Source: Candidatus Woesearchaeota archaeon
Lineage (GTDB): Archaea > Nanobdellota > Nanobdellia > Woesearchaeales > ARS49
Direction: 5' to 3'
DNA length: 42,146 nt
NCBI GenBank assembly: GCA_030750765.1
Contig: JASMHM010000004.1
Coordinates: forward strand, 67,835 to 109,980
Positions within the stretch are counted from its first letter, which is position 1. Every line of letters begins with the position of its first letter. This document shows positions 1-7,181 of this stretch, piece by piece. The position numbers and the translations under genes were made by a program. The notes beneath the pieces are model-generated. The model had not been told where the DNA came from. It did not search any database and was given only the letters and a program-made list of their open reading frames with translations.

Positions 1-134
1 CCTGGATCAAATGGCACGACGAACGTGATGTCTACTCCTTCTTTGGACATGCCTTTGGTTAGCCCGTAGCATGCTGTGCCTAGTCCGCCTGTTTTGTAGG
101 GTGGGAACTCCCAGCCGAGCATGAGTATGTTCAT
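1..134 (-). CDS. Glycosyltransferase, glycogen/starch synthase-like N-terminus (partial)
   Basis: Only the first 44 codons are inside the window; the gene continues beyond the left edge. The start is ATG at 134-132, and the protein opens MNILMLGWEFPPYKTGGLGT, the hallmark N-terminus of GT4/GT5 nucleotide-sugar glycosyltransferases, where the K-T/V-GG-L-G loop binds the phosphates of ADP- or UDP-glucose. The following YGLTKGMSKEGVDITFVVPFDP continues that Rossmann fold. The start overlaps the stop of the upstream secreted-protein gene as ATGA, so the two are probably translationally coupled. A GT5 glycogen synthase or a related surface glycosyltransferase are both possible; the fragment cannot separate them. 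A second, unrelated GT3-type synthase lies at 19353-21125. Confidence 0.8.
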   Translation of the reverse strand, partial: MNILMLGWEFPPYKTGGLGTACYGLTKGMSKEGVDITFVVPFDP

Positions 135-2566
135 ACTAGTACCTCCTGCAGGGGTGGTTGGGTGACGTTCACGCGTACCACGCTGACGTTTCGGTTGTCT
201 GATGCATTAACCCTCACGCTGAGGTTGTTGTTGAGCAAGAATGTTGTTGAGTTTGCTGGCAATAATATGGTAAAGGTAGGGGCTGTGACGTCGTTCACCG
301 TGACTTCTGTGTAGATGCTTTGGTTGATGTTGTTGGTGTCATTCACCACTATGCGGATGTTGTACGTTCCTTGTTCGTGGAACAACTCTGTCGCATAGCT
401 CACGTTGAAGGTTGTGGAATCATTCGTCATGGCCAACAACAAACTACTTCCGTTTGGGAAGGTCACGTTCGCTTGCGCCGTGCTTACCTTGCCATTCTCC
501 ACAACCGTTGCGGTGATGTTTAACGTGTCTGATTGGTTGGCAGGATCGGGTTCCACGGTAAGCGCGGAGACGGCAGGCACGCTGATGTCTGTGTAGTTGA
601 AGCTGTTGGTGATGCTGTTGTTGACGTTGTTGTTGGTATCGTTAGCAATGATGGTAAAGTTGTGGACGCCGAACGGCATGTCTATGGTCATGGTTACGTT
701 CACATGATGTTCTCCAGTAAGATTTTCGGGCGTTAACAACAACGTGCTTCCGTTTGGGAAGGTGAGGTTTACAAGCACCTTGTCTACGGCTGTATCGTCT
801 GTTACGTTTGCCGTGATGTTCACTAGCGTGCCTACTTCGAAGGTGCCGTTGCCCACGACCAAGGTCACGTTGGGTTCTTCTGTGTCGCCTATCGTGTAGC
901 TCACGTTGGTGATGTTCACGTTCTGGTGGCGAGAGGTGTCGTTTGCGATAAACACGAAGTCGTGCTGACCCTGGGCGTTGGTGTCGTTAAACGTTATTTG
1001 GAACAAGCCATCCGTCTGCAACAACGTGTACTGTCTTGTGCTGCCGTTGGGTAGGCTCACGTTCAACAACACGACATCCACTTGTAAGTTGTCGGTAACA
1101 TTTGCTTGGATGGTGACTGCCGCCCCAAGATTTCCTGAGCTGCCATCTGCTGGCGCTATCTGCGTGATGTCTGGCACGGGATCGTTTCTGAACCAGTCAA
1201 ACGCTCCACACACTTGGGTTCCTGCGGTACACTCTGCGCTCAATTCTGGCTGAGAGGTGGTGATGGTGGTGAAGTTGGTGCCATTCCACAATGCAACATC
1301 GATATCATTGCCGTCTAGCATGGCCACGGCCATGATTTCTTCTGTGAGTGGGTGGCTGACAAAGTCTAGTGCTTCAATAACGCCTCCACCGGCCCCTAGT
1401 GGGTCTGTCGTGTTGGCGTCGTCTATCGCAGTCACACTCCACAACGCGGTGTCCATGTCGTAGTAGAAGTGGTGGATGCGATCATCCACGCTGTTCGTGA
1501 CATCGACATACCCAAAGATGATCTGGGTTCCGTTTGTCTCAAAGGCACAGTCAAAGCCTCCTGCACCGTTAGGATTGTCTTCTACGCTTGCCTCTTCTGT
1601 GGGGAAGCCGGTATCTACGCTGCCACTGGTTCCATTCCAGATGCGAACGTTGATATCTTTGCTGCTGTCTTTGCTGACAAAGCCTACCAAACTGGAGTTG
1701 GGGTGACTGCATAGTTTTGTTTTTTGTGCGTTGCCTCCGTTCAGCGTGAAGAAAGTTTGTTGCGCGCTCCAAGTCTTGCTTGTGGTGTTGTACGTTCGGT
1801 AAGCCCATTCGCCACCATTTTGTGGGTCTGCATACACGGCCAGTCCTTCTTCTGTGCGACCTTCCCACACAAAGTCAAAGTTGATCTCGTTGTCCTCTTG
1901 AGCGTCCACGCTGAGTGAGGTTCTGGAGGTGTTGTCAAACTCGGTACCATTCCATAGGATTCCTTGGATGGTGTTGGTGTCATCTAACGTCAGGACCATG
2001 ATGAGGTCTGTGCCTGGGCGTGCTACTGTCTTGACGATGCGTATTTCTTGGGAGACTGCTAAGCTAGAATTTTTCTCGCTGGATAGCGTGCCGTTCCACG
2101 TGCGATAGCCTAAGAACGCATCAGGATTCAGGGTGTTCTCGTACACGATCAATGCATCTCCGCTAACGTCTTCGTAGGCGAGGTCTACTTCTTGCGCGCC
2201 GGTATTTTCTGTGTCGGCGGTGAGCTCCACCAACACTTGCATGTCTCCTGTACTGTTGAGCAGCATCAAGTTCACGTCATTCACAAAGTCCTCTATCGCG
2301 ATGAGCGCTTCTTGTCGTTCGTGGCTTGCCTTTGCCACCACCCAGAGGATGTCTGCTCCGACGCTGCCGGTGTCTGTTAGCTCCGGTCCGAAATCATCTC
2401 CGGTTAAATTCCAGTAGCGGTAGCGTGGTGTTTGGATGTCTTGCTCCCCATACACTATGATGCCCGATGCGCCACTTCTATTGATGACGAAGCCTGGCCC
2501 TTCGATAGCGAGAGCGAGGCCGCTGGCGAGGAGGATTGCCAGCAGCCATGCTATATCGCGTCTCAT
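131..2566 (-). CDS. Secreted surface protein, propeller-like N-terminus plus Ig-like repeats
   Basis: 811 aa, not assigned to a named family. Residues 1-20 are a signal peptide (MRRDIAWLLAILLASGLALA). Residues about 25-460 are beta-rich with a recurring WNGT motif about every 60-90 residues (TWNGT, LWNGT, IWNGT, LWNGT), which suggests propeller blades. From about 465 on there are three to four Ig-like/cadherin-like repeats built on VxLxVxxPNGS and IxANDTxxxxN. About 45 N-x-S/T sequons are present, so heavy N-glycosylation is likely. The last Ig-like repeat stops after only about 45 residues (ends TQPPLQEVLV) and there is no C-terminal membrane anchor, so the protein looks cut short. It overlaps the AbrB-like gene upstream and the glycosyltransferase downstream, both as ATGA. 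A role in surface adhesion or substrate binding is inference. Confidence 0.8.
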   Translation of the reverse strand: MRRDIAWLLAILLASGLALAIEGPGFVINRSGASGIIVYGEQDIQTPRYRYWNLTGDDFGPELTDTGSVGADILWVVAKASHERQEALIAIEDFVNDVNLMLLNSTGDMQVLVELTADTENTGAQEVDLAYEDVSGDALIVYENTLNPDAFLGYRTWNGTLSSEKNSSLAVSQEIRIVKTVARPGTDLIMVLTLDDTNTIQGILWNGTEFDNTSRTSLSVDAQEDNEINFDFVWEGRTEEGLAVYADPQNGGEWAYRTYNTTSKTWSAQQTFFTLNGGNAQKTKLCSHPNSSLVGFVSKDSSKDINVRIWNGTSGSVDTGFPTEEASVEDNPNGAGGFDCAFETNGTQIIFGYVDVTNSVDDRIHHFYYDMDTALWSVTAIDDANTTDPLGAGGGVIEALDFVSHPLTEEIMAVAMLDGNDIDVALWNGTNFTTITTSQPELSAECTAGTQVCGAFDWFRNDPVPDITQIAPADGSSGNLGAAVTIQANVTDNLQVDVVLLNVSLPNGSTRQYTLLQTDGLFQITFNDTNAQGQHDFVFIANDTSRHQNVNITNVSYTIGDTEEPNVTLVVGNGTFEVGTLVNITANVTDDTAVDKVLVNLTFPNGSTLLLTPENLTGEHHVNVTMTIDMPFGVHNFTIIANDTNNNVNNSITNSFNYTDISVPAVSALTVEPDPANQSDTLNITATVVENGKVSTAQANVTFPNGSSLLLAMTNDSTTFNVSYATELFHEQGTYNIRIVVNDTNNINQSIYTEVTVNDVTAPTFTILLPANSTTFLLNNNLSVRVNASDNRNVSVVRVNVTQPPLQEVLV

Positions 2567-2727
2567 TTTTTGATCCTCACGTTTTTGCCATCCAGCTCAA
2601 ACTGGATGTCGTCTTGTTCTTTCCAATGCAGAAGTTGGACGAGCGCTTTGGGTATTGTTAGGGTGTACTGGTCTTTTCCCGTGCGCTGTAGCTTGCGCGA
2701 TAGTGCTTTCTTCTTCCGCTTAGCCAT
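2563..2727 (-). CDS. AbrB/SpoVT-type small DNA-binding protein
   Basis: 54 aa, starting MAKRKKKALSRKLQRTGKDQ. The core YTLTIPKALVQLLHW followed by DDIQFELDGKNVRIKK matches the swapped-hairpin AbrB/MazE fold: (Y/S)xTIPKxLVxxLxWxxGDxIxFxxxxxxIxIxK. Such proteins bind DNA as dimers and often control their own operon. The TGA stop overlaps the ATG of the 811-aa secreted protein gene (ATGA), making this the first gene of a three-gene operon. A TATA-like stretch (CTTAAATAAT on the minus strand, about 2754-2763) sits about 27-36 bp before the start, so translation is probably leaderless. The gene is short and easily missed by ORF callers. Autoregulation through the upstream repeats is inferred. Confidence 0.85.
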   Translation of the reverse strand: MAKRKKKALSRKLQRTGKDQYTLTIPKALVQLLHWKEQDDIQFELDGKNVRIKK

Positions 2728-2733
2728 ACTTTT

Positions 2734-2764
2734 TCATATGAAAAATCATAGTATTATTTAAGCC
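2734..2764. repeat. 31-bp direct repeat, copy 1 (putative operator)
   Basis: Copy 1 of a 31-bp repeat (28/31 identical to the copy at 2786-2816). It holds an imperfect dyad TATGA-N4-TCATA and the TATA-like TATTTAAG read by the minus-strand AbrB operon. It lies directly before the AbrB-like gene, where a repressor would block the promoter. Confidence 0.75.
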
Positions 2765-2785
2765 TTGTTTTTTCTCATCTAGTAA

Positions 2786-2816
2786 TCATATGAATATTCA
2801 TAGTACTATTTAAGCC
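2786..2816. repeat. 31-bp direct repeat, copy 2 (putative operator)
   Basis: Copy 2, 52 bp from copy 1 (about five helical turns, same DNA face). It contains the perfect 14-bp palindrome TATGAATATTCATA at 2789-2802. Differences from copy 1 are at repeat positions 10, 12 and 21. It sits between the divergent AbrB-like operon and the Sm-like/L37e operon. Confidence 0.75.
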
Positions 2817-2861
2817 TTTGCCAGGCATAACTTTATATATCGCCCGGCTGTATGGCAGAGT

Positions 2862-3086
2862 ATGGATCCAAGACCACTAGATGCGCTGGCAAAAGCGCGA
2901 GACAAGAAGGTCATCGTAGAAACCAAAGCAGGCAAGCAATATCTAGGTATTTTGCGTGCGTTTGACATTCATATTAACGTCGTTCTCGACGAGACAGAAG
3001 AAAGAGAGGGTGGAGAGGTCAAGAGAAAGTTAGGCAATGTGTTTCTACGCGGAGACACGATTGTGTTGATCTCACCTGCAGCATAA
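2862..3086 (+). CDS. Sm-like archaeal protein (SmAP/LSm)
   Basis: 74 aa. The Sm1 motif is visible (KVIVETKAGKQYLGILRAFDIHINVVLDE) and so is the Sm2 motif (GNVFLRGDTIVLI). Archaeal Sm-like proteins form heptameric rings that bind U-rich RNA. The TATA box CTTTATATAT (2831-2840) lies about 26 bp before the ATG, so the mRNA is nearly leaderless. The stop overlaps the ATG of L37e (TAATG), the conserved archaeal LSm-L37e pair. Size and motifs are normal for the family. Confidence 0.95.
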   Translation: MDPRPLDALAKARDKKVIVETKAGKQYLGILRAFDIHINVVLDETEEREGGEVKRKLGNVFLRGDTIVLISPAA

Positions 3087-3289
3087 TGGGTTTCAAAGGA
3101 AAGGGCGGTACCGGTACACAAGGTTTGTACTCTCGCGGAAAATCTCACATTATGTGCAGACGATGCGGAAGACGTTCTTACCATGCTAAAGATCAAGAAT
3201 GTGCTAAATGTGGTTTTGGTAAGACACCAAAACTAAGAAAGTATTCTTGGCAAACAAAATCTTTTACTGGCAGAAAGCTAAGAAAGTAA
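3086..3289 (+). CDS. rpl37e: 50S ribosomal protein L37e
   Basis: 67 aa, the expected size of this zinc-ribbon ribosomal protein. It starts MGFKGKGGTGTQGLYSRGKS and has the four zinc cysteines as CRRCG and CAKCG (C31, C34, C46 and C49 approximately), then the basic tail YSWQTKSFTGRKLRK. It overlaps the Sm-like gene by one base and shares its promoter. Confidence 0.96.
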   Translation: MGFKGKGGTGTQGLYSRGKSHIMCRRCGRRSYHAKDQECAKCGFGKTPKLRKYSWQTKSFTGRKLRK

Positions 3290-3319
3290 TCCTACTATGT
3301 TCTATCTCTGAAAGTTTTA

Positions 3320-3334
3320 TTTCTCGACGAGAAA
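3320..3334. terminator. Inverted repeat between convergent genes, possible bidirectional terminator
   Basis: A perfect 7-bp dyad TTTCTCG-A-CGAGAAA fills the gap between the convergent L37e gene and the small membrane-protein gene. A T-rich stretch (GTTTTAT) precedes it. Archaeal termination mainly needs T-runs, so the terminator role is tentative. Confidence 0.35.
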
Positions 3335-3532
3335 CTACTTTCCTTTCTTGAGTTCTTTCCACAACTTGACGTTAAATAGCCAAACTAAGATGACCAAGCC
3401 AACAAAGAATAGTGTTCCTAGTGCCTTGCCTGCAGGGCTTGCACTCATGTGCTTTCCCATCAAGCCGGTGACATCTTGCGCTAGTACGCTCGTGGCTGCT
3501 GCCAAAGCTGCAACAAAGTATGCTGTTTTCAT
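3335..3532 (-). CDS. Small secreted/anchored membrane protein
   Basis: 65 aa from the ATG at 3532 (an in-frame GTG at 3544 would add four residues). The TATA box TTATATAC (about 3552-3560) lies 20-28 bp upstream of the ATG and favours the shorter form. The N-terminus MKTAYFVAALAAATSVLAQD is a signal peptide with a likely cut after SVLA. A second hydrophobic helix (GTLFFVGLVILVWLFNV) is followed by KLWKELKKGK. The mature product would be a roughly 20-residue exterior segment, one membrane helix and a basic cytoplasmic tail. Function unknown; the gene stands alone. Confidence 0.7.
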   Translation of the reverse strand: MKTAYFVAALAAATSVLAQDVTGLMGKHMSASPAGKALGTLFFVGLVILVWLFNVKLWKELKKGK

Positions 3533-3568
3533 ACGCTTGCGCACGCAGGGTAGTATATAATAATTGTG

Positions 3569-3964
3569 TCAGTTGGCATGCGGTGTGACGATGTTTGAGT
3601 CTAGTTTGTAGATGTCTGGATGGAGGTATCCTTCAATCAATCGAGGCAGGTTTTCGTAGGCACAAGAGAGCTTTGCAAACCCGTCCAACCCGATAAAGTT
3701 AGCGAGACCTGGACGGAAGCGAACGCCACGAACAGGGATATCTTTATCCAGCCGAAGCAAGGGATTGGGAAATCCTAGGCGTGAAAGACGGTGCCGCGTC
3801 TCGATGGTGTTCCATTCGTCCTTCTCGTCGGGAATGAGGATGTAGTCCTTCCTACTGAAGTCCCAGTAGCTAGGGCTGTCTCGCTCTTCTATCAGTGCAT
3901 GGTAGAAACAGAAGTCTTCGGTGAGCCCCACGATGGTCCAACCCTTGGCGAAAAAGGCTTCCAT
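3569..3964 (-). CDS. Hypothetical protein, 131 aa, directly 3' of tRNA-Leu
   Basis: I do not recognise this protein. The open frame continues upstream through the tRNA-Leu gene, but that part (MPEWSNGRG...) is only the translated tRNA. The ATG at 3964 is preceded by GAGGAAG, a good Shine-Dalgarno at the right distance, so I start there. The protein is soluble-looking, with RDSPSYWDFSRKDYILIPDE and ENLPRLIEGYLHPDIYKL and no membrane helix. The start lies 24 bp after the tRNA and no TATA box fits between them, so it may be co-transcribed with the tRNA, with tRNA processing releasing the mRNA. Confidence 0.65.
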   Translation of the reverse strand: MEAFFAKGWTIVGLTEDFCFYHALIEERDSPSYWDFSRKDYILIPDEKDEWNTIETRHRLSRLGFPNPLLRLDKDIPVRGVRFRPGLANFIGLDGFAKLSCAYENLPRLIEGYLHPDIYKLDSNIVTPHAN

Positions 3965-3988
3965 CCAGTCTTCCTCGTGGGGTAACAA

Positions 3989-4072
3989 TGCGGGAGACAG
4001 GATTCGAACCTGCGTAGGCACTAAGCCCCGTGGGCCTAAACCACGTCCGTTTGACCACTCCGGCACACCCGC
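3989..4072 (-). tRNA. tRNA-Leu, anticodon TAG
   Basis: 84 nt, a class II tRNA with a long variable arm. Anticodon stem CGTGG/CCACG encloses loop TTTAGGC, anticodon TAG (reads CUA/CUN). T arm GCAGG-TTCGAAT-CCTGT is standard. D stem CCG/CGG. Acceptor GCGGGTG pairs with CTCCCGC except for a T6-T67 mismatch. The discriminator is A and CCA is not encoded (TTG follows). A TATA-like TTTAAAAG lies at about 4096-4103, 24-31 bp before the 5' end. Confidence 0.95.
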
Positions 4073-4095
4073 GCTAGCATGGTTAGGGCTAAGCT

Positions 4096-4103
4096 GCTTT
4101 TAA
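4096..4103 (-). promoter_or_regulatory. TATA box for tRNA-Leu
   Basis: TTTAAAAG on the minus strand, centred about 27 bp upstream of the tRNA 5' end, the standard archaeal box A position. Confidence 0.6.
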
Positions 4104-4179
4104 ATCCTTCTACCCTTTCAACAGTAAGTATTATAGTATATGGCTCTTAGAAGGGCATATGGGGCCAAAAGGGCTGTTT

Positions 4180-4204
4180 TTTATAAAAAAAGGAGTACGT
4201 ACTC
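4180..4204 (+). promoter_or_regulatory. Strong TATA box followed by 12-bp palindrome
   Basis: TTTATAAAA (4180-4188) is a near-ideal archaeal TATA box. The perfect palindrome GAGTACGTACTC follows at 4193-4204, between TATA and the predicted start near 4206-4212, a typical repressor site. No protein gene starts at the right distance. The 68-aa frame at 4159-4365 begins before this promoter, so the likely product is the structured RNA described next. Confidence 0.5.
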
Positions 4205-4207
4205 GTA

Positions 4208-4281
4208 CTCTTGGATCGTTGGAAGAAATCCAGTCTAAATTCGCGAAAACTCGCTTCAATTCTAGACTTACTGGGCCTTTT
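4208..4281 (+). ncRNA. Candidate structured small RNA upstream of the S-layer gene
   Basis: Downstream of a strong TATA box the DNA can fold into two hairpins. The first is TGGAT (4212-4216) with ATCCA (4228-4232). The second is longer: AGTCTA (4232-4237) pairs with TAGACT (4263-4268), AATT (4238-4241) with AATT (4258-4261), and GCGA (4243-4246) with TCGC (4251-4254) around an AAAC loop. A T6 run follows at 4278-4283, a plausible archaeal termination site. No C/D boxes or clear ACA box are seen, and I cannot assign a family. The 4074-4470 gap otherwise holds only promoters and the S-layer leader. Confidence 0.35.
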
Positions 4282-4357
4282 TTGGATGCCGTTTATCGAC
4301 GAGAGAATGGTCTTTTCCTTGGTTACCCCGACAAACCCTTATCCGTTTTTTCGAAAA

Positions 4358-4367
4358 GTTTATAAAA
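4358..4367 (+). promoter_or_regulatory. TATA/BRE of the S-layer gene
   Basis: GTTTATAAAA with an upstream BRE-like CGAAAAG (4352-4358). It predicts transcription from about 4385-4392, leaving an untranslated leader of about 80 nt before the S-layer ATG, in contrast to the leaderless neighbours. Confidence 0.65.
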
Positions 4368-4454
4368 CAAAACCATGGCATGGATCTCTAGTCCATACGA
4401 CTGTTACAGTTGAATGGGTCTTTACGAGAGTAAGGATAAAAAAACAACGACACA

Positions 4455-4462
4455 CGGAGGTG
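4455..4462 (+). promoter_or_regulatory. Shine-Dalgarno site deciding the S-layer start
   Basis: CGGAGGTG lies 8 nt before the ATG at 4471 and fits the 16S anti-SD. It argues against the in-frame ATG at 4414, which would place 19 polar residues before the signal peptide. Confidence 0.8.
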
Positions 4463-4470
4463 TTATTGGT

Positions 4471-7116
4471 ATGAAAAACATTGGGAAGACATTGAAAAGA
4501 ATGGCCGCAGTTGGCGCAAGTGTTGCTCTGGTAGGAGCAACAGTTATGGGTGCTGCTGCAGTCAAGCTGAGTGACTATCCGAAACCATTTGTGGTTAACG
4601 GAGTTCCAGCTTCGAATTTGGCGGTTATCGTCGGCGACCAGGCAGCTGCATCTGATGTATTAGGCATGGGCGACGTCGTTGCTGGCCTACAACAGCAGGC
4701 AAAGATCTCTACACCTGTACCGGGTGCTGGCGGTCCACGCGTGAAGTTGTTGGGCGACAGTGTGGAAATCGGAACACCTACGGACTTGTTGGAACTTAAC
4801 GAGACCTTAGGAGACGTCAGACAGACGTTGACCGAGTTCGACCTGAACATATTGAAAGGTGGAAGTATCACGACCCAAAGAGGCGTAACAAAGTACAACC
4901 AGTACTTGAACTTCAACGAGACAGCGGCTTACCGAAGCAACCGAGTCATCTTCACAGAAGATGAGTTCGACAACATCGGCCACTTCTTCCACACCGTGGA
5001 CGGAGACCAGGTATTTGACTGGACCCTAGAGTTTGAAGAAGGATTCATTTCCGACATCGAAGGCTCTAGACTACGAGACTTGGAAGACCGCGACTTGAAC
5101 ATCTTGGGCACTGAATACGCAATTGTAGGAACCAAGTTCACCAATACGACAGGTGACACGAGGGTATCCTTGCTAGGCGGACCAGTGTTTGATTCCCTAG
5201 GAGAGGGAGACAAGAAGACATACACGATGAATGACCGAACCTATGAAATTGAAGTCATCATCATCTCTGAGACCGCCAACTCTGGCGACGGAGAAGTGTT
5301 GTTGAAAGTTAACGGCCAAACGCTACCACGCATGCGTTCTGAAGAAGCAGAACCTACTGCAGACGGTACGTTGGTGGGTATCCGTGACATCATCGCCACG
5401 GGTAAGGACACGCAATCTAGCGTTGTGCGATTCTATCTTGGAGCCCAAAAGCTCGAAGTGAAGGATACCAACGGAGAAGACCAGGCGTTCACAGTTGGTG
5501 GAATGACCATCAACAACGAACTGATTGAAGACGGCGACGTCAGAATCAGATTGAGTGTGAACTCTGCACGAGACCGAGTGACCATCCAAGACATTGGTTA
5601 CGCGCTAAGAGCAGATGCTTTGGTTGGCGACTTGTTCGTACCACCGGGTCACGGCGTTCGTGAATACTTAGATGAACCAGAAGGTATGCTTGCATCCACT
5701 TGGGACATCAGGTACGAAGGATTGCTGGACACAGGAGTGACCACCATCAAATGGCACCCAATCGGCCGAGACGAGTACAAAATGGAGTTCACCAACCAGG
5801 AAGGTCTGAACTACGTGGTACCATTCTTGAGCACCCGACAAAACGGTGGCATGAGATATGGAGACTACACGAGTGGCAACGCCAGGAACCTAGTGTTCAT
5901 GGAAGCAAACCACTCTATTGGAAGTCTACCACCAGACCTCGAAGAAGGTAACATCCACGTACAGGACTACTTTGTTCTGTCCGACATTGGTACAGCACAG
6001 TTGCTGGACAATAAGGATGGAAGCGGAAGTCCAAAGTTCGCTACCGGACAGTCAGATAACACAGCATTCAGCCGTGTTCTGAAGTTCGAAAGCGTGGACG
6101 CAACCAACAACGTGCTAACCTTTACGGACTTGGCAACGGGTACCAAACAGGTAACGTTCTCCGGAACAGATGGAACTGCTACGCTTATCGCGGGCGGTAT
6201 CAGCTATGCAATCCGAGCGAACGAGACCACCAACGTCATCGCAATAGACCAGAACGCAGATGGCAAGGTTGGAGAGGTACAAGCAGCAGACACCAGAGGT
6301 GGCAACCAGACGGCTGTCATCGCAACCGAAGGTGGCGCATTGATCGTACTAGGACAAGAGAATCCTTACGACGACACAAGCGCAACTGGCGGACCTGGAG
6401 CAATGGTTGCTGTGAACCCGCAAGGTGTGGTGAACATTAGTATCATTACCCTAGCCAAGCAGTTCGACGAAGCAAGTACTGACCAGACGGTCAAGATTGT
6501 CTTCCAGAACCGAAGTAGCAACAGAATCGGCATGCTGACGACCGACATCAAGAGCAACGACAACTTCTTAACGTTGACGTTCTTGACGAGCGAGCCAGAA
6601 ATTGCACAAGGAATGGACACCTATGGTTCCTTCTACGAACTGTTCGACCCACTAACGTCGGACACGCCAGAAGAATTGACCGTTGAGTATCCACTCAGCC
6701 AGCGAGGCGTACAAATATTCGTCACCGCAGGCAGCGTGCAAGCTGAAACTGTAGGCGGAGCTGTAACCGAAAAGGTTATCCCCATCCCAGTGGGTGTGGG
6801 TAAGCTAGCCAGCGAAGTTGGAGATGTAACCTTGTACAACGCAGTTGTGCTAGGTGGACCATGTGCCAACGACGTAGCAGCTCGACTCATGGGCAACCCT
6901 GAGCCATGCTTCGCAAGCGTACCAGAGAACAAGGCTTTGATCAAGCTTTACGAACACGCCAACGGCAACGTTGCTGTGCTAGTAGCAGGATTCAGTGCCT
7001 TGAACACTCGACAAGGAGCTCGAGCATTGTTAACTGGCGATGTAGCCGGTGTCGATGCTAAGGAAGCAACCGTGTCAGGTACAACGGTGACGGACATTAC
7101 GGTGAGAGCCGTATAA
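4471..7116 (+). CDS. S-layer protein
   Basis: 881 aa from the RBS-supported ATG. Residues 1-30 are a signal peptide (MKNIGKTLKRMAAVGASVAL then VGATVMGAAA). Just after it is the S-layer module AVIVGDQAAASDVLGMGDVV (51-70), as in methanococcal-type S-layer N-domains. The body is beta-rich and acidic. The C-terminal module begins VVLGGPCAND near residue 795 and includes VAGFSALNTRQGARALL, the match to S_layer_C. Only a few N-glycosylation sequons are seen and there is no C-terminal transmembrane helix, so attachment may be through the N-terminal or lattice contacts. The strong TATA, long leader and good RBS suggest high expression. A T-rich terminator follows at once. Two other proteins here (32573-34534, 34941-37409) carry related modules. 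Confidence 0.9.
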   Translation: MKNIGKTLKRMAAVGASVALVGATVMGAAAVKLSDYPKPFVVNGVPASNLAVIVGDQAAASDVLGMGDVVAGLQQQAKISTPVPGAGGPRVKLLGDSVEIGTPTDLLELNETLGDVRQTLTEFDLNILKGGSITTQRGVTKYNQYLNFNETAAYRSNRVIFTEDEFDNIGHFFHTVDGDQVFDWTLEFEEGFISDIEGSRLRDLEDRDLNILGTEYAIVGTKFTNTTGDTRVSLLGGPVFDSLGEGDKKTYTMNDRTYEIEVIIISETANSGDGEVLLKVNGQTLPRMRSEEAEPTADGTLVGIRDIIATGKDTQSSVVRFYLGAQKLEVKDTNGEDQAFTVGGMTINNELIEDGDVRIRLSVNSARDRVTIQDIGYALRADALVGDLFVPPGHGVREYLDEPEGMLASTWDIRYEGLLDTGVTTIKWHPIGRDEYKMEFTNQEGLNYVVPFLSTRQNGGMRYGDYTSGNARNLVFMEANHSIGSLPPDLEEGNIHVQDYFVLSDIGTAQLLDNKDGSGSPKFATGQSDNTAFSRVLKFESVDATNNVLTFTDLATGTKQVTFSGTDGTATLIAGGISYAIRANETTNVIAIDQNADGKVGEVQAADTRGGNQTAVIATEGGALIVLGQENPYDDTSATGGPGAMVAVNPQGVVNISIITLAKQFDEASTDQTVKIVFQNRSSNRIGMLTTDIKSNDNFLTLTFLTSEPEIAQGMDTYGSFYELFDPLTSDTPEELTVEYPLSQRGVQIFVTAGSVQAETVGGAVTEKVIPIPVGVGKLASEVGDVTLYNAVVLGGPCANDVAARLMGNPEPCFASVPENKALIKLYEHANGNVAVLVAGFSALNTRQGARALLTGDVAGVDAKEATVSGTTVTDITVRAV

Positions 7117-7143
7117 ATTTTTTATTTTCTTTTTTTTCTTTTC
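7117..7143 (+). terminator. T-rich terminator of the S-layer gene
   Basis: Runs of 6-7 T separated by single bases begin at the S-layer stop codon; this is the usual intrinsic archaeal terminator. Confidence 0.7.
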
Positions 7144-7181
7144 ATATACAGTACAGTAAAAAAAAAACGAGGTGATAACAA

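Noticed and set aside
3965-4066. N-terminal extension of the 131-aa protein (MPEWSNGRG...)
   Set aside because: It is the tRNA-Leu read in frame; a good RBS supports the later ATG.
4159-4365. 68-aa plus-strand frame and an overlapping 87-aa frame before the S-layer gene
   Set aside because: They start before or across the strong TATA at 4180, have no RBS, resemble no known protein and cover a foldable RNA.
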